From positions 2,976,001-3,040,000 of the forward strand of contig OZ260083.1 in NCBI GenBank assembly GCA_965284435.1: a stretch of 64,000 nucleotides of DNA, in the 5' to 3' direction. Positions 17,866-26,640 of this stretch are shown here, in pieces. Each line of letters opens with the position of its first letter. The first letter of the stretch is position 1. The DNA is from CAIYZT01 sp947461435 (GTDB taxonomy: Bacteria > Pseudomonadota > Alphaproteobacteria > Rhodobacterales > Rhodobacteraceae). Under the pieces are notes generated by a model. That model saw only the letters and a list, made by a program, of their open reading frames with translations, searched no databases and was not told the DNA's origin. The translations under genes and the position numbers were made by a program.

Positions 17866-19137
17866 ATGAACATCCTAATTCTTGGAAGTGGTGGTCGCGA
17901 ACACGCTTTGGCTTGGGCCATCAAGCAAAATCCCAAAACCGACCGACTTATTGTTGCACCCGGCAACGCAGGCATCGCGCAGTTGTGTGAAACGGCCGAC
18001 ATCGACATCCTTGACGGCGGCACCGTGGTAACGTTTTGCGAAGAGAATGCGATTGATTTTGTTATCTTCGGCCCCGAAGCCCCTTTGGCCGCAGGTATCG
18101 CCGATGCAACGCGCGCGGCCGGTTTGCTGACGTTCGGACCCTCTGCCGCGGCGGCCAAATTGGAATCTTCCAAAGCCTTCACCAAAGAAATTTGCGATGC
18201 CTGCGGCGCGCCCACAGCGGCCTATGCGCGCTTTACCGAGAAGGTATCTGCGCGAGCCTATGTGACCGAAAAGGGGGCCCCTATCGTTATCAAGGCCGAC
18301 GGTTTGGCGGCTGGCAAGGGTGTCGTCGTGGCCATGACCTTGCCTGAAGCTTTGGCCGCCCTCGACAATATGTTCAGCGGCGAATTTGGCGCGGCCGGGG
18401 CGGAGGTCGTGATCGAGGAATTCATGGCGGGTGAGGAGGCTTCGTTCTTCATTCTTACAGATGGGGTAAATGCTTTGCCCATCGGCACCGCGCAAGACCA
18501 CAAACGCGTTGGCGACGGCGACACGGGCCCCAATACAGGCGGAATGGGTGCCTATTCGCCCGCACCGGTGTTAACCGATGCGATTGCTGAACGAGCGATG
18601 CGCGAAATCGTTATGCCAACCATTGCCGAAATGGCGCGCCGCGGAACCCCGTATCAGGGCGTTCTTTATGCGGGGTTAATGATTGCCGAAGGCCAAGGCC
18701 GATTGGTCGAATACAACGCCCGCTTTGGGGATCCTGAAACCCAAGTGTTGATGATGCGCCTTGGTGCCCAGGTGCTAGATCTGCTTTTGGCCACGGCAGA
18801 AGGCCGACTTGATATGGCACGGGTCAACTGGGCTGACGACCACGCACTAACCATTGTTATGGCCACGAACGGCTATCCCGGACCCTACCAAAATGGATCG
18901 GCTATCCAAGGGTTGGAAGCGCTGCACGAGGACAGCTTTCATATGGCTTTCCACGCTGGAACTGGCATGGCCGATGGGCAAATCATCGCAAATGGCGGTC
19001 GGGTGTTGAACCTCACGGCACGCGGTGACACTTTGGCCCAAGCCCGAAGTCGCGCTTACAGCATGGTGCAAACAATAGACTGGCCGGGTGGATTCTGTCG
19101 GAGCGACATTGGCTGGCGCGCACTCTCCGAAAGTTAG
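17866..19137 (+). CDS. purD: Phosphoribosylamine-glycine ligase
   Basis: 423 residues, the usual GAR synthetase length. PurD joins phosphoribosylamine and glycine with ATP in purine synthesis. The start MNILILGSGGREHALAW has AAGGAG seven bases ahead; a longer frame from 17572 is a shadow. ATP-grasp features include IKADGLAAGKGV, EEFMAGEEASFF and GMGAYSPAP, with EYNARFGDPETQ near the end. Its TAG overlaps the stop of the IS-split gene on the other strand. Confidence 0.97.
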   Translation: MNILILGSGGREHALAWAIKQNPKTDRLIVAPGNAGIAQLCETADIDILDGGTVVTFCEENAIDFVIFGPEAPLAAGIADATRAAGLLTFGPSAAAAKLESSKAFTKEICDACGAPTAAYARFTEKVSARAYVTEKGAPIVIKADGLAAGKGVVVAMTLPEALAALDNMFSGEFGAAGAEVVIEEFMAGEEASFFILTDGVNALPIGTAQDHKRVGDGDTGPNTGGMGAYSPAPVLTDAIAERAMREIVMPTIAEMARRGTPYQGVLYAGLMIAEGQGRLVEYNARFGDPETQVLMMRLGAQVLDLLLATAEGRLDMARVNWADDHALTIVMATNGYPGPYQNGSAIQGLEALHEDSFHMAFHAGTGMADGQIIANGGRVLNLTARGDTLAQARSRAYSMVQTIDWPGGFCRSDIGWRALSES

Positions 19138-19390
19138 TCGCTTTCTGCGCGTCGATCGTCTGGTGTGCGAAAAAAGGATGGCAGGGAATAAGGTCTGATT
19201 GCACTGTCCTGCGAACTCAATTTGCTCGCAGATGCGCCGCCGGTTCGTTTCGGAAAAGCAATAACATTGCTTGACGTGTCGCCGATTTGCGGCTGCACCT
19301 CAGGTGTCTGCAAGTGCTGGATCACTAGCTCAGTTACAACACACAGTGCCTCACCAACGTCATCCAATCCATTCGCTTCTGAATACCCAA

Positions 19391-19418
19391 TGGTCTTGTC
19401 GCGTATTTGTGCCGCCCC
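19391..19418. repeat. Left inverted repeat of the IS3 element
   Basis: The plus strand inward reads TGGTCTTGTCGCG then TTTGTGCCGC. The first 13 bases match the other end exactly, and after three or four mismatches the GTGCCGC block matches again. Confidence 0.9.
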
Positions 19419-19428
19419 CAGTGCTCGT

Positions 19429-20286
19429 TTAGGCCACTTGACGTTCGAAGGCCAAGGGGCTTTTGCCTCCCAATGCTGAATGCCGACGGCGCGGGTTATA
19501 GAAGCCGTTGATGTATTGGAAGATGGCGGTTTCGGCCTGGCGACGCGTTTCCCAAGACCTGCGCCAGATCAGTTCGGCCTTGATGGTTTTGAAGAAGGTC
19601 TCGACGGCGGCGTTGTCATAGCAGTTGCCTTTTCCGCTCATTGACGCTCTGAGGCCAGGCTCGCGCAGGACCTTCTGATAGTCGTGTGAACAGTATTGGC
19701 TGCCGCGATCGCTGTGGAAGATGCAGCCCTTGGGCGGTGATCGCAGGGCAATGGCCATTTTCAGTGCCCGGATCGCCAGATCGCGCTTCATGCGGTTGCT
19801 GACGGCCCAGCCGATCACCCGCCGGGAATGCAGATCGAGGATCACCGCCAGATAGAGCCACCCCTCGCGGGTCCAGATGTAACTGATGTCACCTGCCCAT
19901 TTCTGGTTGGGCCGATCTGCCGTGAAGTCACGGTCCAGCAGGTTTGGCGCGATGTTGAACGTATGGTCGCTGTCCGTCGTCGCCTTGAATTTGCGTGTTC
20001 TTTCAACGACGATCCCGTTCTCGCGCATCAGCCGCCCGACACGGCGATGACCAACATCTAACCCGACCTCTTTCAACTCCTCCGTCATCCTGGGCCTGCC
20101 ATAGCTGCCCAAGCTCAGGCGCGACTGTTCCTTGATATGGGCCAGAACGACCATGTCTGTGTGCTGCCTGCGGCTGGCAAGGCGGCTGCGAAAGGCCCGC
20201 AAACCGCGTGGGCTGACGTTCATGACCTGACACAACCGATCCGTTGCAAAGCTGCCACGATGTTCCTCGACGAACCTAAACCTCAC
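19429..20286 (-). CDS. IS3-family transposase OrfB (DDE catalytic part)
   Basis: 285 residues. The rve-type DDE core shows the three acidic residues: D in WAGDISYIWT, D in FHSDRGSQYCS and E in GNCYDNAAVETFFKTIK. An HTH_21-like segment lies at about residues 50-100. It overlaps OrfA by 4 bp in the -1 frame and is probably made as an OrfAB fusion through the slippery site at 20316-20322 rather than from its own GTG. Confidence 0.95.
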   Translation of the reverse strand: MRFRFVEEHRGSFATDRLCQVMNVSPRGLRAFRSRLASRRQHTDMVVLAHIKEQSRLSLGSYGRPRMTEELKEVGLDVGHRRVGRLMRENGIVVERTRKFKATTDSDHTFNIAPNLLDRDFTADRPNQKWAGDISYIWTREGWLYLAVILDLHSRRVIGWAVSNRMKRDLAIRALKMAIALRSPPKGCIFHSDRGSQYCSHDYQKVLREPGLRASMSGKGNCYDNAAVETFFKTIKAELIWRRSWETRRQAETAIFQYINGFYNPRRRHSALGGKSPLAFERQVA

Positions 20287-20558
20287 GGCTTTTGGCTCGC
20301 GAAGAACTGGGTGGCCTTTTTTAGGATGTCCCTCTCCTCGCGCAATATGCGGTTTTCGCGCCGGAGCCGTTCGTTCTCAACGGCAAGTTCACGATCCTCA
20401 ACCGACACCACATCCGTGTCACGATGCGCCGTGATCCATTTGTTCAGCGTTGACATCCCGACGCCAAGATCGTCGGCAATCTGTTTGCGTGAAAGCCCGC
20501 TGGTCAGCGCGATCCGCACCGCATCCTTGCGAAATTCATCCGTCCTGACTGTGCCCAT
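20283..20558 (-). CDS. IS3-family transposase OrfA (helix-turn-helix part)
   Basis: 91 residues. A homeodomain-like HTH (SGLSRKQIADDLGVGMSTLNKW, about 20-41) is followed by a leucine-rich coiled coil (ELAVENERLRRENRILREERD) used for multimerisation. It ends four bases into OrfB. Codons 79-81 read CTA AAA AAG, the classic IS3 frameshift heptamer. Confidence 0.95.
   Translation of the reverse strand: MGTVRTDEFRKDAVRIALTSGLSRKQIADDLGVGMSTLNKWITAHRDTDVVSVEDRELAVENERLRRENRILREERDILKKATQFFASQKP
20316..20322 (-). promoter_or_regulatory. Programmed -1 frameshift heptamer A AAA AAG
   Basis: The heptamer lies in the OrfA frame as CTA-AAA-AAG. A -1 slip enters a frame that is open through GHPVLREPKAV and joins OrfB, so the OrfAB transposase can be made. 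Confidence 0.85.
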
Positions 20559-20593
20559 GGTTCATCTCCTTTGCTGCACATTACGCTATCAAA

Positions 20594-20621
20594 GGAGCGG
20601 CACCAAACCGCGACAAGACCA
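20594..20621. repeat. Right inverted repeat of the IS3 element
   Basis: Read inward on the minus strand it begins TGGTCTTGTCGCG and continues GTTTGGTGCCGC, mirroring the left end. Confidence 0.9.
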
Positions 20622-20670
20622 CAATCAGGTCTTCCAGTACACCAACCACCCACTTATGCGACGACACCAT

Positions 20671-21039
20671 AAATTGTTCCCTCAAATCCACTGCTTCAAT
20701 TTCGTTAGCGTTAACTTTGGAGGTATTGGTAAACGCGGGAAAATTCATTGCAAAAAAGGCATAGTTTAAGCTCCGTAAGATGCGAATGGCTATGCCAAAG
20801 TGTAACTATGTTTAATTGACACCTTCAGAAGTCACTGATACCTCACAAGCTATACTTAAGCATATATTCCATTTTTCAAACTTTGATCGTCACGCCTTGA
20901 TCAGGCCCTTGATTGTGTTCTTGCGAAACGCATAAGATAGTCCCTTGGGAAATCACTTTATTCATTGGTATGATTTGATGTCCTATTGGACTACCGAACA
21001 ATACGATCCGAACCTACAATTCATACAACAAGGTACCAA
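20671..21039. other. AT-rich 369-bp intergenic stretch
   Basis: No convincing gene is seen on either strand. It is visibly richer in A and T than its surroundings. It must hold the promoter of the IS-split gene (minus strand) and of the PDZ-like gene (plus strand). A possible plus-strand sigma-70 site is TTGATT at 20909 and TAAGAT at 20933 with 18-bp spacing. A minus-strand hairpin with a U-run lies at 20752-20796. Confidence 0.5.
20752..20796 (-). terminator. Possible orphan terminator on the minus strand
   Basis: On the minus strand GGCATAG and CTATGCC form a 7-bp stem around a long loop, followed by six uridines. It lies about 80 nt upstream of the ATG of the IS-split gene. It could be a leader attenuator or the end of a small RNA, but the loop is long and the stem weak. 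Confidence 0.3.
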
Positions 21040-21921
21040 ATGCATTCGAAACACGCAGCCGTCACACGCACCCTTATCGCCGCCACGGGCCTTGCCCTTG
21101 GCGCTGGCCTTCTTCCGACCCTGTCTTTGGCGCAGTCACTGCCAGAACCCTACGTATCGCGCGCGCTAGATGCCGTTCTTCTGCCAATAGATGCCGCGGT
21201 AGTGACTGCATTTTCTTTGGATGCTGGAACAAAGGGTGCATTGATCTTGGCAACGCAGCCCGGCGGCCTTGCAGAGGCGGCAGGCTTCTTGCCAGGCGAT
21301 GTCATTGAAACCATCAAGAACAAGAAGGTCAAATCACCGATCGAGGTTGACGAGATCGTCCTGTACTGGATCATGAACGGCGTTACCGATTTCGGCTTCG
21401 ACATCTGGCGGAACGGCGCGCTCGCAACCTCGTCGTGGGTGATCACCGAGGAATATTATTACGAGACGATCGATGTGACCAGCGTGTCTTCTTGGTCAAG
21501 CTACAGTTCTGAATCCTTCTCTTATGAATCGTACTATTCCGAGTATTCTGAATCGATCGTCGAAAGTTATGAATATTCAGAAACCCTGATTGAAGAGACC
21601 GTGACGAGCGAAGAGTTTACCAGTGAAGTTTCGGAAGAGTCGTCAACCGAAGAAAATATGACCGAAGAGACATCGACTGAAGACGATGCTGACGGCGACG
21701 GCGTCGCAGATGATGCAGAAGCCGACGACGGCGGAGACGCTGGCGGCGGCGACGCGGGAGGTGACGACGCGGGAGGTGACGACAGCGTTGATGAGGGCAG
21801 CGACGACGCGGGTGGTGACGACGGCGGGGATGCTGGCGGCGACGACGCGGGCGGTGATGACGGCGGGGATGCTGGCGGCGACGACGCGGGTGGTGACGAC
21901 GGCGGCGACTCCGAGGGCTGA
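21040..21921 (+). CDS. Secreted PDZ-like protein with Ser/Tyr/Glu linker and acidic repeat tail
   Basis: 293 residues in three parts. Residues 1-31 are a signal peptide ending SLAQS. Residues about 35-130 resemble a PDZ domain (GALILATQPGGLAEAAGFLPGDVIETI and VDFG-like strands), though no protease domain is attached. Residues about 140-215 are rich in Ser, Tyr and Glu. The tail holds a DADGDGVADDAEAD stretch like a type-3 calcium-binding loop, then Asp/Gly/Ala repeats. The start ATG at 21040 opens the signal peptide; the longer frame from 20986 adds a polar leader. Function is unknown; a calcium-binding envelope or extracellular role is inference from composition. Confidence 0.8.
   Translation: MHSKHAAVTRTLIAATGLALGAGLLPTLSLAQSLPEPYVSRALDAVLLPIDAAVVTAFSLDAGTKGALILATQPGGLAEAAGFLPGDVIETIKNKKVKSPIEVDEIVLYWIMNGVTDFGFDIWRNGALATSSWVITEEYYYETIDVTSVSSWSSYSSESFSYESYYSEYSESIVESYEYSETLIEETVTSEEFTSEVSEESSTEENMTEETSTEDDADGDGVADDAEADDGGDAGGGDAGGDDAGGDDSVDEGSDDAGGDDGGDAGGDDAGGDDGGDAGGDDAGGDDGGDSEG
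21802..21906 (+). repeat. 39-bp tandem repeat encoding Asp/Gly/Ala-rich units
   Basis: Two full 39-bp copies (21802-21840, 21841-21879) and a 27-bp partial copy (21880-21906) differ at only a few bases. Each encodes DDAGGDDGGDAGG. Further related but less regular repeats lie just upstream. The unit is a multiple of three, so copy-number change would keep the frame. Confidence 0.9.
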
Positions 21922-21965
21922 TCAACGGACTGACGATTTCTGAATCTCGTCCACGAACATCATCT

Positions 21966-21990
21966 GGGCGCGGCATCATCTGTCGCGCCC
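21966..21990 (+). terminator. Possible terminator after the PDZ-like gene
   Basis: A 7-bp stem GGGCGCG/CGCGCCC with an 11-nt loop is followed by GTTTGG. The uridine run is short, so termination strength is uncertain. Confidence 0.4.
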
Positions 21991-22157
21991 GTTTGGTCTT
22001 GAAGATGCCCATTGGCCATTGAACGACCATCGGCACGCAAAGCGCTCAAAATCGTCTGGCGACACACGAAGGACGTCACCGTCCCCAAACTCGGCTCTTG
22101 CGCCTCCTATGCCCCCCGGCTTAAAGAGACGCCGTTTTGCAGGCTTAGGAGAGGTCC

Positions 22158-23414
22158 ATGGCCATCCTCGTGATGAAATTCGGCGGCACGTCGGTGGCTG
22201 ATCTTGCGCGCATTGAAAATGCCGCAAAGAAGGTTCAAGCTGAAGTGGCCCGGGGCTATCAGGTGATCGTTATTGTTTCCGCCATGTCGGGCGAAACGAA
22301 CAAGCTTGTTGGTTTTGTCGAAGGCACATCCAAACTGTACGATGCACGTGAATATGATGCCGTTGTCGCAGCGGGCGAAAATGTTACGGCGGGTTTGCTG
22401 GCACTTCGCTTGCAGGAAATGGATATTCCTGCCCGGTCGTGGCAGGGATGGCAAGTTCCGATCAATACGACGTCAGCTCACTCATCTGCACGTTTCGTGT
22501 CCATCCCGCGGGACAACATCGAAACAAAGTTTGCTGAAGGCTTCAAAGTTGCCGTCGTCGCAGGCTTTCAAGGGGTCTCGGCTGAAGGGCGCATTACGAC
22601 TCTTGGCCGCGGCGGATCTGATACCACAGCCGTCGCGTTCGCCGCCGCATTTGATGCCGAACGCTGCGATATTTATACCGATGTGGATGGGGTCTACACA
22701 ACTGATCCTCGCATTGCAAAGAAGGCACGCAAGCTCGACAAGATCGCGTTTGAAGAGATGCTGGAGCTTGCGTCCTTGGGCGCAAAGGTTTTGCAAACGC
22801 GTTCGGTCGAACTTGCAATGCGGTATAAGGTGCGATTGCGGGTTCTGTCCTCGTTTGAGGATACCGACGAAACTTCTGGAACTCTTGTCTGCGACGAGGA
22901 TGAAATCATGGAATCGAAAGTCGTCTCTGGCGTGGCCTTTTCACGCGATGAAGCAAAAATGACTCTTTTGAAGGTCGAAGACCGCCCCGGAATAGCCGCT
23001 GCAATCTTTGGGCCCCTGTCCGAAGCGGGGATCAACGTCGATATGATCGTGCAAAACATTTCGGAACTGACGAGCCCTGACGATGCCAAAGCCTATACGG
23101 ACATGACCTTTTCGCTGCCCACCAACCAATTGGACAGGGCGCGCAAAGCGATCGAAGACGCCCGCGATGCCCAGAAAATAAACTACGGTGATCTCGTCGC
23201 AGATACTGACGTCGCGAAAGTTTCGGTCGTCGGCATCGGTATGCGCAGCCAAGTTGGCGTTGCGGCAAAGATGTTTGCATCGTTGGCGGCCGAAAATGTG
23301 AACATCAAGGTCATCACTACATCGGAAATCAAGATTTCGGTCTTGATCGACCGCAAATACATGGAACTTGCCGTTCAGGCCCTGCATGACACGTTTGAAC
23401 TGGAAAAGGCCTAA
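22158..23414 (+). CDS. lysC: Aspartate kinase
   Basis: 418 residues. It phosphorylates aspartate, the first step to lysine, threonine and methionine. The kinase domain opens MAILVMKFGGTSVADL and holds GRGGSDTTAVAFAA and DVDGVYTTDPRI. Two ACT domains follow from about residue 260 (VEDRPGIAAAIFGPLSEAGINVDM, then MRSQVGVAAKMFASLA), so feedback control is expected. The ATG has GAGAGGTCC ahead of it. Together with metZ and thrC it places three steps of the aspartate family pathway in this window. Confidence 0.97.
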   Translation: MAILVMKFGGTSVADLARIENAAKKVQAEVARGYQVIVIVSAMSGETNKLVGFVEGTSKLYDAREYDAVVAAGENVTAGLLALRLQEMDIPARSWQGWQVPINTTSAHSSARFVSIPRDNIETKFAEGFKVAVVAGFQGVSAEGRITTLGRGGSDTTAVAFAAAFDAERCDIYTDVDGVYTTDPRIAKKARKLDKIAFEEMLELASLGAKVLQTRSVELAMRYKVRLRVLSSFEDTDETSGTLVCDEDEIMESKVVSGVAFSRDEAKMTLLKVEDRPGIAAAIFGPLSEAGINVDMIVQNISELTSPDDAKAYTDMTFSLPTNQLDRARKAIEDARDAQKINYGDLVADTDVAKVSVVGIGMRSQVGVAAKMFASLAAENVNIKVITTSEIKISVLIDRKYMELAVQALHDTFELEKA

Positions 23415-23583
23415 GACCCGGCGGAACGATTGGCTTCGCCAAGCGCGGTGCTGTCGCGAATTCTTTGGGCAGTAAGGCCCGAAAAAGAGCATGCTCGTCC
23501 AACGACTTCTGCCTTTCGCCTTTTTCCCTTCCCCTTAACGGGGGATGAACCCTATAGAGAAGGGAAGAGACGGGAAAGGGACC

Positions 23584-25827
23584 ATGGGCGATCGGAGTGA
23601 AAGCGACAGCCGCAAACTATTGCGGCGCCTGCGCGATGTGCTGGCGACCCCTGCAAAAGGGCAGGAAAGACTTGACCGCATCACTCACCTGATCGGTGAC
23701 AGCATGAAGACCGAAGTCTGCTCGATCTATCTTTTCCGCGATCCAGAAACCTTGGAACTTTGCGCGACGGAAGGGCTAAAGCAGGAATCCGTCCATCAAA
23801 CCCGCATGAAGCTTGGAGAGGGTTTGGTGGGACGTGTCGCCCGTACCGGTTTGCCCGTGAACACAGCCAACGCCCCGGCCGAAAAGGGCTTTCGCTATAT
23901 GCCCGAAACAGGCGAGGAAATTTTCTCGTCTTTCCTGGGCGTTCCGATACAGCGGGTTGGCGAAAAACTGGGTGTCTTGGTTGTGCAGTCCAAAGACGCC
24001 CGCGCCTACTCGGAGGACGAGATTTACGCTGTGGAAGTGGTCGCCATGGTTCTTGCAGAAATGACCGAACTTGGTGCCTTTGCAGGCGACGGTTCGGCCA
24101 TGGGAACACGCCACAAGCAACCTGTCACATTCCGCGGATCAACTGGCCAGGAAGGTGCCGCCGAAGGCCGGGTCTGGTTGCACGAACCGCGCGTTGTCGT
24201 CACGAACCCGGTTGCTGACGATCCGCTAACAGAAATTGACCGCATTCGCGAGGCTGTTGGTGAACTTCGCGTTTCGGTTGATGACCTTTTGGCCGCAGAC
24301 AGCTTGGATAAAGAACAAAAGCAAGTGCTTGAGGCTTACCGGATGTTTGCCCATTCCCGCGGTTGGCTGCGCCGCATGGAGGAAGACATTCAGGCGGGTC
24401 TGTCTGCAGAAGCTGCGGTCGAGAAGGAACAATCGGCCACGCGTGCGCGCCTTGAACAGGTGCCAGACGCTTACCTGCGCGACCGGCTTCACGATCTGGA
24501 CGATCTGTCGAACCGACTGCTCCGCATCTTGACGGGCCAAGGCAAGGACACGGGCGCCACGATGCCCGAGAACCCCATTCTTGTTGCAAGGAACATTGGT
24601 CCTGCTGAACTGCTTGAATACGGGCGTAAACTTAAAGGTGTCGTCCTTGAGGAAGGCTCTGTTGGAAGCCATGCTGCGATCGTTGCCCGTGCCCTGTCGA
24701 TCCCCATGGTTATTCATGCTGAAAGGATCACCACCGAAGCACTGAACGGTGACGTCATCTTGGTGGATGGCGATCAAGGCGTCGCGCATCTGCGCCCAGA
24801 AGATACGATTACGCGGTCATTCCGCGACAAGATTGCCATGCAGGCGCAAGCACAAGAACGCTATTCTTCACTTCGCGATCTGCCTGCCGAAACCCGAGAT
24901 GGTCAGGTGATTTCGTTGCAAATGAACGCCGGCCTGATGGCGGACTTGCCTAGTCTGGTCGGATCAGGCGCAGAGGGCGTTGGACTTTTTCGCACTGAAT
25001 TGCAGTTCTTGATCCGCAATCAAATGCCAAAGCGGGATGAACTGGCCAAACTTTATGCCCGGGTCCTTGACGCCGCGCGCGGCCAACGCGTGGCGTTTCG
25101 GACCTTGGATATTGGATCAGACAAGGTTCTGCCCTACATGAAGCCGAACGACGAGCCGAACCCTGCCATGGGTTGGCGCGCCATCCGCGTTGGGTTGGAC
25201 AAACCGGGCGTGCTTCGCATGCAGCTTCAGGCCCTGATCCGCGCGGCCAAAGGCCGACCTTTGACGGTGATGTTTCCGTTTATCACCGAGATTGCAGAAT
25301 TCACGGCTGCGCGAAGCCATGTTTTTCGCGAGTTGCACCGAGAAAACTCTCTGGGTCATCCCGTTCCTGAACGGATTGAAATTGGTGCAATGCTGGAAAC
25401 ACCATCTCTCGCCTTCGCGCCGCAGGCTTTTTTTGATGTCGTGGATTTCATTTCGATTGGCGGCAACGACCTTAAGCAGTTCTTTTTTGCCGCAGACCGC
25501 GAAAATGAACGGGTAAGAAAACGGTATGACACGTTGAACACCTCGTTCTTGAACTTTCTTGAACAGATCGTCGAACGGTGTAAATCAACAAATACCAAAC
25601 TGTCCTTTTGCGGCGAAGATGCGGGGCGGCCATTGGATGCCCTTGCGCTTGCAGCCATGGGGATCCCGATTTTGTCCATGCGGCCGGCGTCGATTGGTCC
25701 CGTCAAGGCATTGTTGCGCCGCGTCGATCTTGCGCAGGCCCGTTCAGTGATCGACCGCGCCCGGGCAGAAGGGGCAGATTGTCTGCGACAACCTTTGACA
25801 GATTGGCTCTCAACACAACCGGAATAA
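23584..25827 (+). CDS. ptsP: Phosphoenolpyruvate-protein phosphotransferase EI-Ntr
   Basis: 747 residues. PtsP starts the nitrogen-PTS relay by taking phosphate from PEP and passing it to NPr. An N-terminal GAF domain (about 20-160, VCSIYLFRDPETLELCATEGL) precedes the PTS EI core. The phosphorylated histidine is in GSVGSHAAIVARA, and PEP-binding parts are GVGLFRTELQF, FISIGGNDLKQFFFAADREN and LSFCGEDAGRP. I start at MGDRSESDS, which has AAGGGA before it and gives the usual length; the longer frame begins at 23545. It follows lysC by about 170 bp, a common neighbourhood in the group. Confidence 0.95.
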   Translation: MGDRSESDSRKLLRRLRDVLATPAKGQERLDRITHLIGDSMKTEVCSIYLFRDPETLELCATEGLKQESVHQTRMKLGEGLVGRVARTGLPVNTANAPAEKGFRYMPETGEEIFSSFLGVPIQRVGEKLGVLVVQSKDARAYSEDEIYAVEVVAMVLAEMTELGAFAGDGSAMGTRHKQPVTFRGSTGQEGAAEGRVWLHEPRVVVTNPVADDPLTEIDRIREAVGELRVSVDDLLAADSLDKEQKQVLEAYRMFAHSRGWLRRMEEDIQAGLSAEAAVEKEQSATRARLEQVPDAYLRDRLHDLDDLSNRLLRILTGQGKDTGATMPENPILVARNIGPAELLEYGRKLKGVVLEEGSVGSHAAIVARALSIPMVIHAERITTEALNGDVILVDGDQGVAHLRPEDTITRSFRDKIAMQAQAQERYSSLRDLPAETRDGQVISLQMNAGLMADLPSLVGSGAEGVGLFRTELQFLIRNQMPKRDELAKLYARVLDAARGQRVAFRTLDIGSDKVLPYMKPNDEPNPAMGWRAIRVGLDKPGVLRMQLQALIRAAKGRPLTVMFPFITEIAEFTAARSHVFRELHRENSLGHPVPERIEIGAMLETPSLAFAPQAFFDVVDFISIGGNDLKQFFFAADRENERVRKRYDTLNTSFLNFLEQIVERCKSTNTKLSFCGEDAGRPLDALALAAMGIPILSMRPASIGPVKALLRRVDLAQARSVIDRARAEGADCLRQPLTDWLSTQPE

Positions 25828-25851
25828 GCGCGTCCGGCCGTTGCATTGTCG

Positions 25852-26601
25852 TCACGCTGTTTCAATCTTCGGGGGCAAGACAGCCTGCGCAAATGCCGAA
25901 ACGACCTCTTCCGCGCCGTGGCGGACGGACAACCGCATCAGGGCAAAGCGGATACGCGCCATTTCTCGATAATAGCTCAGATAGGCAGCGTTCAACGCCG
26001 CGCCAGAGGCTGCACCCAACACCGGTACCAGCTGTGCCATCAGCTTTTGGCCCATCGCAGCAGCCAACTTTGGGGCAACGGTGGCGATGACTTTTTGTAA
26101 CGCTGGACCAGTCAGGGTAAGCCGCGCTGACAAGAATCCGGAATTGACACCATCATCCGCGGCCAACGGCGTCCCGGCGGAAAAGACCATCAGGCAGGCA
26201 GCCCGAACTGAAGGCTCAAGCGGATCAAACCCGGCCGCCCGCGCCTCGTCTTGAATAGCACGCAAAATCACGGTGATTGTTACGGGCAACTCCGTAAGGG
26301 ACGTGATCAGTCCCCCCGCCCCGCCAGCCGCTCCTGAAACCATCGCAGCCACCATGGTGCCACGCCGCCCCATGTCAGGCGCAAGATCGCCCGCACCCAT
26401 GGCAGCTGTCAGGGCCGCGTGCGTGACACGTTCCAACTCGGTGCGAACTCTTGGGGGCAAGGCAGCTATTTGCTTTTCAAGCCCACCGCCAAAGCGATTT
26501 ACAAAGCCCATTAACGGGCCGTTCGCTCGGCCATAGGCGCGGGCAAGCATCGAAATCTCGGCTCGAAAATCCGGGGCGGCAAGGGCGGGCAAATTATCCA
26601 T
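25852..26601 (-). CDS. EcsC family protein
   Basis: 249 residues with Gly/Ala-rich segments (AAMVSGAAGGAGGLITSLTELPVTITVILRAIQ), the core signature of EcsC-type proteins. The family is of unknown molecular function; in Bacillus the name giver sits beside an ABC transporter, which is not present here. It faces ptsP with a 24-bp gap. Confidence 0.8.
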   Translation of the reverse strand: MDNLPALAAPDFRAEISMLARAYGRANGPLMGFVNRFGGGLEKQIAALPPRVRTELERVTHAALTAAMGAGDLAPDMGRRGTMVAAMVSGAAGGAGGLITSLTELPVTITVILRAIQDEARAAGFDPLEPSVRAACLMVFSAGTPLAADDGVNSGFLSARLTLTGPALQKVIATVAPKLAAAMGQKLMAQLVPVLGAASGAALNAAYLSYYREMARIRFALMRLSVRHGAEEVVSAFAQAVLPPKIETA

Positions 26602-26640
26602 GGCCGTAATGTGGGCTTAGGATCAAGCAACGACAAGCCC

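Larger units (their letters stand above)
19391..20621 (-). mobile_element. Complete IS3-family insertion sequence
   Basis: A 1,231-bp element with two overlapping transposase frames on the minus strand. The ends are imperfect inverted repeats that start TGGTCTTGTCGCG and continue into a second conserved block GTGCCGC. A 3-bp target duplication CAA flanks it (19388-19390 and 20622-20624), as IS3-family elements make. Intact frames and clean ends suggest a recent insertion. Confidence 0.93.
19134..20670 (-). pseudogene. 100-codon gene interrupted by an IS3-family element
   Basis: The minus-strand ATG at 20670 follows GAGGGAA and opens MVSSHKWVVGVLEDLIG before meeting the IS. After removal of 19391-20621 and one CAA copy, the frame continues YSEANGLDDVGEALCVVTELV and on to a TAA at 19134, giving exactly 100 codons. 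The rebuilt protein is small, with a helical N-terminal half and a basic, proline- and serine-containing tail; I recall similar short Rhodobacterales proteins of unknown function. The C-terminal part (19134-19390) is no longer linked to its own start, so the gene is broken unless the IS is precisely excised. Confidence 0.85.

Noticed and set aside
20137..20769. Plus-strand frame across the right IS end
   Set aside because: It is antisense to both transposase frames and crosses the element boundary.
21802..21906. CRISPR-like regular repeats
   Set aside because: The repeats are directly adjacent with no spacers and encode protein in frame.
21617..22036. Minus-strand frame rich in Arg and His opposite the acidic repeats
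   Set aside because: It is the complement of the Asp/Gly repeat; composition is a mirror effect and there is no ribosome-binding site.
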